Shown here: positions 56,860-64,000 of the stretch, piece by piece
How the letters are laid out: the number at the start of each line of letters is the position of its first letter
Numbering within the stretch: position 1 is the first letter of the stretch
NCBI RefSeq assembly: GCF_003335505.1
Contig: NZ_QPEX01000027.1
Coordinates: 1 to 64,000, forward strand
Length of the DNA: 64,000 nt
Direction of reading: 5' to 3'
From: Bremerella cremea
GTDB taxonomy: Bacteria; Planctomycetota; Planctomycetia; Pirellulales; Pirellulaceae
The notes under the pieces: generated by a model
The model's input: the letters and a program-made list of their open reading frames with translations, nothing else
The model's database searches: none
What the model was told of the DNA's origin: nothing
Made by a program: the position numbers and the translations under genes

Positions 56860-58206
56860 TCACAGATGGGCGATATCGTACTTCTCTAACAGCCGGTACA
56901 GCGTTCGTCGGCTGACTCCCAGCGCCTGGGCGGCTTTTGTCTTATTGCCAGCATGGGCCTGATAAACTTGCTCGATGTGTTGCCGCGTGAGTTGTCCCAG
57001 GTCGGCAGGTAGTTCGGCGGAACCCGTGGCGTGTTCCTCGGCCAGGGCGACTTCCTCAGGGAAGTTTGCCAGTTCCAGTTGTTGGCCATCCGCTAAGATT
57101 TTGGCGCGTTCCACCGCATTGCGAAGTTGCCGGACGTTGCCGGGCCAATCGTAGCGCGAAAGGGCCTCGATCAGCCCGGGCTCTAGCGTCCATTCTGGCC
57201 CAGCAAAGCGAGCCACGAGCAACGCCAAATCTCCCTGACGCAGCCGCAGGGGAGGCAAGGTAATCGTGATGACGTTCAAGCGATAATAAAGGTCTTCGCG
57301 AATCTGGCCGGCGTGAGCCGCCGCAGCCAAATCGCGATTAGTGGCAGCAATCAAGCGAACGTCGGCGCGGCGTTCCTGAATGGAACCAACCCGCCGAAAA
57401 GAGCCATCTTCCAGCACGCGCAACAGCTTTGCTTGCAGCGGTAACGCGAGTTCACCGATCTCATCAATGAACAAAGTGCCCCCGTCGGCGACCTCGAAAA
57501 GCCCTGGTTTCGCGGCGGTTGCTCCGGTGAACGCTCCCTTCTCGTGGCCAAACATTTCGCTTTCTAAAAGCTGTTCCGGCAGGGCCGCGCAGTTGACCGT
57601 TACCAAGGGAAAATCGGCCAGCGGACTGCTACGATGGATAGCCGCCGCGACCAGCTCTTTGCCGGTGCCACTTTCACCTTGGATGAGAACCGCTTTATCG
57701 GTCGGGCCAACGCGTTGAATCAAGCGAAACACGCTTTGCATCGGTTCCGATTGCCCGACCATTTCATTATTGCCGTGCGATTGCTGCTGAATTAAGCCTT
57801 TTAGCTGCTGGTTTTGCTTTCGCAGGGCGTATGTTTCGGCTGCCCGCAAGATCACGGCTTCTAGTTCTTTCAGACGCACCGGCTTGGTCAGATAATCGGT
57901 CGTTCCAAGCTTCATCGCTTCGACCGCCGTTTCGATCGAGCCTTCCCCCGTGAGAATCACCACCTGGCAATCAGCGTCCGCCTCTTGAAATCGGCGAACG
58001 AGATCTAAGCCGCTCAGATCGGGCAATTGCATATCGAAGACCGCAACGTGAAACGCATGCTTTTCGACCAGGGCCAGCGCATCGGTCGCGTTGGTTGCCG
58101 TCTGCACGCGAAACTTCTGCTTGACGAAATAGCTGCGCACGTCTTCCAACAAGTATTCGTCGTCATCGACCAACAGCAGATCGATGCGTTCCGGTTGTGC
58201 CTTCAT
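56860..58206 (-). CDS. NtrC-family sigma-54-dependent response regulator
   Basis: The 448-residue protein has a receiver domain (1-125, phospho-acceptor Asp58 in AVFDMQLPD), an AAA+ domain (about 150-375) with GESGTGKE, the sigma-54-contact loop GAFTGA, Walker B GGTLFIDEIGEL, and the Arg-finger region, then a Fis-type HTH (NKTKAAQALGVSRRTLYRLLEKY). All features needed to activate sigma-54 RNA polymerase are intact. It lies between a globin-coupled kinase and the cbb3 operon, which carries a sigma-54 promoter, so the oxidase genes are its likely target. Confidence 0.93.
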   Translation of the reverse strand: MKAQPERIDLLLVDDDEYLLEDVRSYFVKQKFRVQTATNATDALALVEKHAFHVAVFDMQLPDLSGLDLVRRFQEADADCQVVILTGEGSIETAVEAMKLGTTDYLTKPVRLKELEAVILRAAETYALRKQNQQLKGLIQQQSHGNNEMVGQSEPMQSVFRLIQRVGPTDKAVLIQGESGTGKELVAAAIHRSSPLADFPLVTVNCAALPEQLLESEMFGHEKGAFTGATAAKPGLFEVADGGTLFIDEIGELALPLQAKLLRVLEDGSFRRVGSIQERRADVRLIAATNRDLAAAAHAGQIREDLYYRLNVITITLPPLRLRQGDLALLVARFAGPEWTLEPGLIEALSRYDWPGNVRQLRNAVERAKILADGQQLELANFPEEVALAEEHATGSAELPADLGQLTRQHIEQVYQAHAGNKTKAAQALGVSRRTLYRLLEKYDIAHL

Positions 58207-58222
58207 AGATGCCTGATATCAG

Positions 58223-58618
58223 TTAGTTTTCCGATTTCTTCATCGGAACTGTTTTACCTAATTCGCAGTCCGAAAACGACTCCAAGGTCGACTGCAATTT
58301 GGCTCGATTAATCGGCTTGTTCAGATAGCGAACCGGCGGCAGCGAGTCCCCTTGAAGGATCCAATCGGGGCATTGGTAAGCAGAGATCAAGATCGCGGGA
58401 ATCGCATTCGCGGTCCAAATTTCTCGCAATGCATCGTCGCCGTTCATTTCTGGCATTTTCAGGTCGGTAATGACAAGATCGGGTGCCTCTCTGCGACAAT
58501 ATTCCAGCAGTTCTTTACCGTTGGCGCAGACCCCTACAACCTGGTGGCCCAGGTGAGAAAGGATTTTCCCAAAGTAATCCTGCATATCGGGTTCATCGTC
58601 GGCGACAACGACTCTCAT
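58223..58618 (-). CDS. Single-domain response regulator
   Basis: The 131-residue protein is a CheY-like receiver with acidic pair ADDEPD near residue 6, phospho-acceptor Asp52 (VITDLKMPEMNG) and a Lys in YLNKPI. It lacks an output domain. Placed between the kinase (9-base gap) and the sigma-54 regulator (16-base gap), it probably shares or drains phosphate from the same kinase. Confidence 0.88.
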   Translation of the reverse strand: MRVVVADDEPDMQDYFGKILSHLGHQVVGVCANGKELLEYCRREAPDLVITDLKMPEMNGDDALREIWTANAIPAILISAYQCPDWILQGDSLPPVRYLNKPINRAKLQSTLESFSDCELGKTVPMKKSEN

Positions 58619-58627
58619 CGCAAACCT

Positions 58628-60676
58628 CTAACGGGCGTCTGCTGCGACGGGAAACGAGAGCAGGAATTTCCCCCCTCTTCCCGGTTGGCTGATCGGCACA
58701 ATTTGTCCTCCGTGGGACTCGACGATCCTAGATGCAATTGCCATGCCTAAGCCAGAACCTTTGGTCTTGGTTGTGAAAAAAGGCTCGAGCATCCGCTTGG
58801 CGATGGTTTCGTCGAAGCCAGGCCCGTTATCAGACACGGTGATCCGCACGAGGGATTCATCAGCAAGCGAAACTTCAGCCCGAATGATCGCGGGATCGGC
58901 ACAAGCAGCAAGGGCGTTCTCGAACAGATTCCGAAATACCTGAACCAAACGAAACTGGTCTGCTTGGATCAGAACTTCCTGTTCCCACTGCAATTGTAGG
59001 TCAGTATCACGCCCGCGCCGGAGCGGCATCGTTTGCTCCCAGGCCTGCCGACAAACTTGGACAAGATCGGTCGGCCGTGTCTCTAAGATGATAGGAGCAG
59101 CATAGTTACGCACTTCATCAAACAACTGTTGCAGGTCGTCTTGGGCTTGTTGCAAGCGTCCAATCAGCTTCATTTCTGCAGATTCCGGCTGAAACTCGAG
59201 TTCCAGCATTTCGGTACAAGCCTGAATCCGCTGCAGGGCGTTACGGCTCTCGTGCGCCAAGCCGGTGATCATCTGCCCGATGGCTGCTAGCCGTTCCGCT
59301 TGAAGCTGTTTTCTTCGCTGTTCTTCCTGTTCGGTAATGTCGTAAAGCAGCCAGATTTCGTCGACCGCCGATTTGAATTTAAGCTGGGCAATAATCCTCT
59401 GCTCGCCATCGGGGCGCACAATGCGAACTTCGGACTGATGAATGGTCCCCTCCGCAGAGGCATCTGGCTGAGCACTCGAGTAGTCGCTACTCTCGACCAG
59501 CAGACGGTTCCAATCATCGATCGTTGCCAGTTGCTCTCGGTCGTGTCCCGTCATTACTTCCACGGCCTGGTTCACCTGTAGATGGTGCCCCGCAACATAA
59601 ACGGCACCAGCAGGCAGGCGGTCGATCAAGCGACGAACTTGATGCTCGCTCTGCTGTCGCTGGCTTTCGATTCCTTTGCGATGCACCGCGTTGGCGATCA
59701 AGTTGGCCATCGAGACCATAAAGTCGTAGTCGGAAGCTCGGAATTGTCTTCTCTTTTGAAAATGGACCGCCAAAATGCCGTAAACGTCGTCCTCGCTACG
59801 GACGGCAACTTGCAAACTACTGACAATACGGTGCTCACGGTAACGGATCGGGGGCGAGAGCTCGGTATTTAAATCGTGATCTTCAATCCCCACACAATCG
59901 CGCATCGAAGTGATAAAGCGAAAGTAGGCATCCTGCGAACAACGATCGACAGGCTCATCTTCTTCAGGCAGCGGCCAGCCAGCGGCGGAACGTAAGCAGA
60001 AAGTTTGGTCCGCAGGGCGATATTCCAAATATTCGGCGAAATCCCCTGCGAAGGTCTCCATCAAGTAGGCGACCGCTTGATCGTATAACGTCTCCAACGC
60101 GGCCCCAGCCAGAGCATCGCCACTGAGCACGGCCAGCAACTTTTGCTGCTTCAGGCGGGCATGATCCACTGGTACCTGGCGAACCTGATATTCAATATGG
60201 TAGGCGTCGGCCATGATCGCCAAATCGAGATCGAGTCGCTTATCGAGTGACTGCTTCAGCACATTTCGCCGATCTTCCGACAGATCTTCTTGAGCGGTCA
60301 GTATTTCATGCAGCCGCCCACGAATCCGCGCGAAAGCGGCGTTCACGTAGATTTGATCCAACCCAATCTCTACGTGGCGCCGACCAATGCGGCGACGTTT
60401 CTCCAAGAAATCGGCGTCGTACTGGGCCTCTAAAGCATCGTGCAGCCAGACCGTTAAACTATTCTTCAGCCGCGCGATCTGCCGCTGGCCGCCGGTAATC
60501 ACCCGGAACGCAGTCGCATGGCGACGGATTTCGTCATAGAAATCGGTGACAATCGCCTCGAAGTGAGGCGTCAGCCGCGCGACTAGTTCGGCAGAGCATT
60601 GGTCGTCTTCGCTGTGCCAATCGATGTAACGCTTCAAATCCTCGAAGCGACGAAGAAAAGGGCGGTCGGAGGTCAT
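58628..60676 (-). CDS. Globin-coupled sensor histidine kinase
   Basis: The 682-residue cytoplasmic protein starts with a protoglobin/globin-coupled-sensor domain (residues 1-165) with proximal His101 in RRIGRRHVEIGLDQIY. A GAF domain (about 190-345), a PAS domain (about 350-455) and a kinase core follow: H-box AHESRNALQRIQ, N-box RNLFENALAAC, G1 DNGPGF and G2 GSGLGMAIA. Haem at the globin should bind O2, NO or CO and change kinase activity. Two response-regulator genes follow directly. It has no membrane segment. The protein is likely the sensor for the cbb3 regulon. Confidence 0.88.
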   Translation of the reverse strand: MTSDRPFLRRFEDLKRYIDWHSEDDQCSAELVARLTPHFEAIVTDFYDEIRRHATAFRVITGGQRQIARLKNSLTVWLHDALEAQYDADFLEKRRRIGRRHVEIGLDQIYVNAAFARIRGRLHEILTAQEDLSEDRRNVLKQSLDKRLDLDLAIMADAYHIEYQVRQVPVDHARLKQQKLLAVLSGDALAGAALETLYDQAVAYLMETFAGDFAEYLEYRPADQTFCLRSAAGWPLPEEDEPVDRCSQDAYFRFITSMRDCVGIEDHDLNTELSPPIRYREHRIVSSLQVAVRSEDDVYGILAVHFQKRRQFRASDYDFMVSMANLIANAVHRKGIESQRQQSEHQVRRLIDRLPAGAVYVAGHHLQVNQAVEVMTGHDREQLATIDDWNRLLVESSDYSSAQPDASAEGTIHQSEVRIVRPDGEQRIIAQLKFKSAVDEIWLLYDITEQEEQRRKQLQAERLAAIGQMITGLAHESRNALQRIQACTEMLELEFQPESAEMKLIGRLQQAQDDLQQLFDEVRNYAAPIILETRPTDLVQVCRQAWEQTMPLRRGRDTDLQLQWEQEVLIQADQFRLVQVFRNLFENALAACADPAIIRAEVSLADESLVRITVSDNGPGFDETIAKRMLEPFFTTKTKGSGLGMAIASRIVESHGGQIVPISQPGRGGKFLLSFPVAADAR

Positions 60677-60742
60677 GGAAGTAGATCTGCTATCGACAAG
60701 GTTGGACGATGAATCCCTTCAGCCTACCACACCCGACAGAAA

Positions 60743-62038
60743 TCAGGCATCGGCCCCTAGCTGCCAGAAATCGGGTTTCGTTTCTTGCAAGATTTCTGAA
60801 ATCGCTTTTCGATCGGCGGGACTAAGGTGCTGAAAGTCTTCGTCGTTGTCGCGACCGCTCAAGATTTCTCGCAGCCGTTTGGCAATCGTCGTTTGCATTT
60901 CCAGTGGCAATTGATCGAACGCTTCGGAGTAGATCAGGTAGCTGCACGGATATTTGAACAGCCGGGACTGTAGGTCGAACTGGCGAAGCGAACGCCCTTG
61001 CGAATCTTGCGGGCCGAGTTCCTGAAACTTCTTTGAGAACTCAGACGAACCTTCTACCTTGTCCGTCAGCTTGGCTTCATCCACAAACAGCATCGAACGT
61101 ACCACCTTTTCGGCAGCGTTCTTGATACGCCGGGTGGTCGATTCGCTGACGTAGTCGGCCGGACGCTCTAAAGCCTCGTTCATCACTTGGTCGTGATGCG
61201 TTGCGCGGCGCGCTTCATGACTGGCCAGCGTCAAAAAGTTTTGCATTTGCAATTGGTGTTCGAGCACCATCAGAGCAACGATATCGCTATGCGGGGTCAG
61301 ATACTTGTTAACAGGAAACCGTGCGGCCAGGTCGGTCACGTTCGCCCCATCTTCTCGGTCGATATTTTCTGGATCGTGACGATCGCGCGAGACGACGTTG
61401 CCCATGTGACGCATAGAACCATGCGTACCGGTCACGTACCAACCACCCCATCGTTCCGCAAGCGGGCTCGTTTGATCGGTGTTAAAAGTGCCAGCGCCAT
61501 AATGGGGGAGCCCACTGGCGTTTACAAACACGGAACGAACCAGGCCGCCCGGCACGCGCTGCGTGCGGGACGAAGAATGGCAAACGGTACATTGCCCTTT
61601 ATCGCGGACGAACTGCGGTTTTTCGTTGGGTTCCTGCTGAAGTGTGTAGAAGACCTCGCCCCGCACCGGGTCGGTGGTCATCACTTCCACGACATCCCCC
61701 CCTTGTACCCAACCCACGTAAGAGTGGTCGTTATAGTAGAGCGCGCGCGGTCTGCGGGGTGTGATCGCTTGCAATTGAAAGCTGGTTTTTGAGTAAACCA
61801 ATACCTGCGACTCTGGCGAAATATCGAGCGCGTTCAAGACCGACTTCAAAAAGCCATGCTCTTGGTCAAACGCCAACTCTTGCTCCCCTTCGTCGAGTTG
61901 GGCCTGGAGCCGCGCAATTGGATTGTCTTCCGAAGTTTCGCTGTAGTGGATCGGTGCTTCGTCGTACAGATCTTGTCCGCACACCATGCCGACACCACCC
62001 AACAGGACGACGATCGCAAGCATCCCAGAGAACTTCAT
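60743..62038 (-). CDS. Exported cytochrome c-like protein
   Basis: The 431-residue protein has a signal peptide (to about residue 21) and a single c-type haem motif CTVCH (about 149-153) set in a long N-terminal segment rich in acidic residues. The middle has several conserved-looking His-rich blocks (HGSMRHMGNVVSRDRHDPE, ASHEARRATHHDQV), which could supply additional ligands. I do not recognise the family. Its place between the sensor kinase and a cupin gene, on the same strand with short gaps, suggests a role linked to the same respiratory response. Confidence 0.7.
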   Translation of the reverse strand: MKFSGMLAIVVLLGGVGMVCGQDLYDEAPIHYSETSEDNPIARLQAQLDEGEQELAFDQEHGFLKSVLNALDISPESQVLVYSKTSFQLQAITPRRPRALYYNDHSYVGWVQGGDVVEVMTTDPVRGEVFYTLQQEPNEKPQFVRDKGQCTVCHSSSRTQRVPGGLVRSVFVNASGLPHYGAGTFNTDQTSPLAERWGGWYVTGTHGSMRHMGNVVSRDRHDPENIDREDGANVTDLAARFPVNKYLTPHSDIVALMVLEHQLQMQNFLTLASHEARRATHHDQVMNEALERPADYVSESTTRRIKNAAEKVVRSMLFVDEAKLTDKVEGSSEFSKKFQELGPQDSQGRSLRQFDLQSRLFKYPCSYLIYSEAFDQLPLEMQTTIAKRLREILSGRDNDEDFQHLSPADRKAISEILQETKPDFWQLGADA

Positions 62039-62079
62039 GGTGGCAACCTTTCAAGCAAACGGTGGGCAAGGGGGCAGGG

Positions 62080-62406
62080 CTACGAGTCGAGAGCAATCGT
62101 TAACAGTAGTTGTGCATTTTCAATCGCTTCGACTGCGTGAGCCAAGCGATCCGGAACGAAGATCAATTGACCAGGCTCTAGGGTGTGGAGCTTCTGTCCT
62201 AAGGAAAAGGCAACCTTTCCTTGGCAACATTGAACCAATAAATCGCCTGGGGCGGAATGCTCTTTCAAGCAAGCCCCCGCCGCCATGACGATTCGCACCA
62301 CTCGCAGCCTATCTGATTTCAGCAGCACCTCCGACCGAACCGCGTCTGGCCACTCGCCGGTCGTCGAAATCGAAATAACATCTTCGGAAGTATTGCCTAG
62401 ATTCAT
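62080..62406 (-). CDS. Small cupin-domain protein
   Basis: The 108-residue protein is one cupin barrel. A first motif with CLKEHSAPGDLLVQCCQGKV and a second with LEPGQLIFVPDRLAHAVEAI can be seen, which keep His residues for one metal ion. Such small cupins are often found next to NO-response and hmp genes in other bacteria. The gene follows hmp by 43 bases. Its substrate or signal is unknown. Confidence 0.8.
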   Translation of the reverse strand: MNLGNTSEDVISISTTGEWPDAVRSEVLLKSDRLRVVRIVMAAGACLKEHSAPGDLLVQCCQGKVAFSLGQKLHTLEPGQLIFVPDRLAHAVEAIENAQLLLTIALDS

Positions 62407-62449
62407 GATAGTCTACCTCGTTGAAATAGGATGCAGCCAGCCTTGTGGT

Positions 62450-63697
62450 TTAGCTTGCGGCAACCGGGTCGTGGGAAGCAGTAATTTCCTGCAATGGGCC
62501 AAAGAATTCGAAGTGAATTCGGTCAGGCTTAACCCCCATGTCATTCAGCTGAACAAACACGTTCCGCATGAACGCTTTGGGACCACAGAAGTAGAATTCG
62601 GCGTTATGTATTGGCAACCACTCTCGCAACAACGCTACGTCAACCAGGCCAACTTGATCGCAGTACCCCTTGGCAAGATCGCTTTCGAGTGGCTGGTCGT
62701 ACATCACCAATGCTTGGACATTGGGGTGTTTCGCCAACTCGCGAACTTCCGCCCCCAAAGCATGAACCTGGCTGTTGCGGGCCGCTTGCAGGAAGTAAAT
62801 CGGATTGGACACCTGCCGCGCGACGAGTGATTTGGCCATGGCAATTAATGGAGTAACACCGATACCCCCCGCCAAAAGCACAATTGGCCGATCGCCAACT
62901 TGGGCCAGGTCGACATAAAACTCCCCACACGGAGGCCCAATCTCTAAAGCGTCGCCAGCTTCGATCTGATCGTGCAAATAAGTCGAAACAAGCCCCTCGG
63001 GGCCGTCAGCAAACGAGGCGACTTCCCGCTTCACGCTAATTCGATAGTGCCCGGTGCCAGGAACATCGGAAAGGCTGTAGTTCCGCGGAGACGTCGGCGT
63101 TTCCGGATGGTTGACCTTCACCGTGATATATTGGCCAGCGCGAAAGGCAGGCAATTCCCCGCCGTCAGCTGGTTTCAAATAGAAAGACGTCACGATCTCG
63201 CTCTCGGGCACTTTTCGCTCGACCACAAACGTGCGATAGCCATTCCATCCGCCAGGGACCGAACGTTGTTGCTGGTAGATCTCTTCCTCACGCTCAATAC
63301 AAACGGCGGCCAACACCTGATACGCTTCGGTCACGGCTTCCGCAATCTCTTCGGTAACCGCGTCTCCGAGCACGTCGCCAATGGCCGCCAAAAGGTGCTT
63401 CCCCACAATCGGATAGTGCTCGGGCTGAATCCCCAGCGAGCAATGCTTTTGCGCAATCAACTCGACCGCTGGCCCCAACGCGGCCAAGTTGTCGATATGG
63501 GTGAAGTAAGCACAAATCGCTCCAGCTAAAGCTCTTTGCTGGCCACCGAAGTGCTGATGCGCCTGATTGAAGTACGCTTTGACTTCCGGGTTTTCGCGAA
63601 ACATTCGTTCATAAAAGTTGCGCGTAATGGCCTCGGCATGCGGGGCCACAGCCGGGGTAATTGCCTTGACAATTTGAATGGTCTTCGCACTAAGCAT
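62450..63697 (-). CDS. hmp: Flavohaemoglobin, nitric oxide dioxygenase
   Basis: The 415-residue protein has a globin domain with Tyr29, Gln53, proximal His85 (KHCSLGI) and Tyr95, the set seen in Hmp. It continues with a ferredoxin-reductase-like FAD domain ([10 protein letters not shown]) and an NAD domain ([15 protein letters not shown]). Hmp oxidises NO to nitrate with O2 and NADH. An AAGGAG site precedes the ATG. The gene is divergent from an Rrf2-type regulator across tandem repeats, and is the first of a run ending in the sigma-54 regulator. Confidence 0.94.
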   Translation of the reverse strand: MLSAKTIQIVKAITPAVAPHAEAITRNFYERMFRENPEVKAYFNQAHQHFGGQQRALAGAICAYFTHIDNLAALGPAVELIAQKHCSLGIQPEHYPIVGKHLLAAIGDVLGDAVTEEIAEAVTEAYQVLAAVCIEREEEIYQQQRSVPGGWNGYRTFVVERKVPESEIVTSFYLKPADGGELPAFRAGQYITVKVNHPETPTSPRNYSLSDVPGTGHYRISVKREVASFADGPEGLVSTYLHDQIEAGDALEIGPPCGEFYVDLAQVGDRPIVLLAGGIGVTPLIAMAKSLVARQVSNPIYFLQAARNSQVHALGAEVRELAKHPNVQALVMYDQPLESDLAKGYCDQVGLVDVALLREWLPIHNAEFYFCGPKAFMRNVFVQLNDMGVKPDRIHFEFFGPLQEITASHDPVAAS

Positions 63698-63761
63698 GAG
63701 GGAAAACTCCTTGCTGCGGATGAGGTTGCCGCAGGGGGTGGGATGGGGTAGAGTTAATACC

Positions 63762-63803
63762 TACACCAAAAGGTACACAATACAACCTACACGTCAAGGT
63801 GTA
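63762..63803. promoter_or_regulatory. Two tandem inverted repeats between hmp and rrf2
   Basis: TACACCAAAAGGTACA (63762-63777) and TACACGTCAAGGTGTA (63788-63803) match at 11 of 16 positions and are spaced 26 bases start to start. The second is a clean dyad (TACAC/GTGTA). The motif AAGGTGTA resembles NsrR half-sites. A TATTAA at 63754-63759 on the hmp side could be its -10. Confidence 0.6.
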
Positions 63804-63841
63804 TGTTTTTTCCTTTTCCCGAAATCGAGGAACAGACCGAC

Positions 63842-64000
63842 ATGATTTCGAAAACGGCCGAATACGCCCTCCGAGCCGTCGCGGCCATGGCTGCCCGCGC
63901 CGGCGCACCGGCATCTGCTGATTACTTGGCCGAGAAAACCAAGGTTCCACGCCGTTATTTGAATCGCGTGCTACAAGACCTGGCCGAAGCGTCTTTGGTC
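63842..64000 (+). CDS. Rrf2-family transcriptional regulator (3' end outside window)
   Basis: The first 53 residues, [21 protein letters not shown]..., are the N-terminal winged-helix opening of the Rrf2 family, with the recognition segment [26 protein letters not shown]. Rrf2 proteins such as NsrR and IscR sense NO or redox state through an iron-sulfur cluster held by cysteines further downstream, which are outside this window. Divergent position to hmp points to an NsrR-like role. Confidence 0.88.
   Translation, partial: MISKTAEYALRAVAAMAARAGAPASADYLAEKTKVPRRYLNRVLQDLAEASLV

Overview
The window looks like a planctomycete chromosome of the Pirellulaceae / Blastopirellula-Bremerella type. 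This is inferred from protein families only. It carries two DUF1559 pseudopilin-like genes with the canonical [16 protein letters not shown] start, each next to a small regulatory-domain lipoprotein. It also has a giant tandem-95/dockerin surface protein with an LENRSMLA N-terminal motif, very large carboxypeptidase-regulatory-domain proteins, a Tat-exported Gfo/Idh/MocA oxidoreductase, and frequent GTG/TTG starts with weak Shine-Dalgarno sites. I see no rRNA, tRNA, CRISPR array, insertion sequence or prophage.

Layout. 0-7 kb (minus strand): glycine-rich RRM protein (partial), DUF374 acyltransferase-like protein, flotillin-like FloA, a translationally coupled pair (unknown protein + TPR protein), an HDOD protein and a PAS-PAS-GGDEF-EAL protein. 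7-10 kb: an arsR-arsD-arsA operon with no efflux pump or reductase gene beside it, and two matching ArsR-type inverted repeats. 10-14.4 kb (plus): DUF4956 membrane protein + CotH kinase-like protein with a Gly/Pro-rich insert, a strong terminator, then a serine beta-lactamase-like hydrolase. 14.4-17.4 kb: three tandem paralogous outer-membrane beta-barrel genes. 17.6-22.4 kb: a lipoprotein endo/exonuclease/phosphatase, a PhnD-like binding protein joined to a PQQ propeller through a dnaX-like -1 frameshift signal, and an NHL-type propeller. 22.7-26.1 kb: GntR(YtrA-type)-ABC ATPase-permease operon. 26.6-31.9 kb: DUF1559 protein and lipoprotein, lactate/malate dehydrogenase family protein, MocA oxidoreductase, DUF2905 and Nudix proteins. 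31.9-36.5 kb: BlaI repressor plus an M56 sensor peptidase fused to regulatory domains and a thioredoxin domain. 36.6-48.1 kb: a frameshifted membrane gene, the giant surface protein, a second DUF1559/lipoprotein pair and a 1000-residue exported regulatory-domain protein.

48.2-64 kb is a respiratory and gas-sensing island, all on the minus strand except the last gene. A complete cbb3 oxidase operon (fused ccoNO, ccoQ, single-haem ccoP, ccoG, short ccoH, a TauE/SafE protein, ccoI, ccoS) is preceded by a near-consensus sigma-54 promoter. Directly upstream lies a second gene run: flavohaemoglobin hmp, a cupin, a cytochrome c-like protein, a globin-coupled histidine kinase, a lone receiver protein and a sigma-54 activator with an intact GAFTGA loop. 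A divergent Rrf2 regulator faces hmp across tandem inverted repeats. I infer a cascade in which an NO/redox-responsive Rrf2 protein sets the level of a haem-based gas-sensing two-component system, which drives sigma-54-dependent expression of the high-affinity oxidase. It resembles FixLJ control in logic but is built from different parts.

The strongest candidates for new biology are (1) the frameshift-encoded binding-protein/PQQ fusion at about 20.03 kb, (2) the Rrf2 / globin kinase / sigma-54 / cbb3 circuit, and (3) the M56-carboxypeptidase-regulatory-thioredoxin sensor with its three-dyad BlaI operator.
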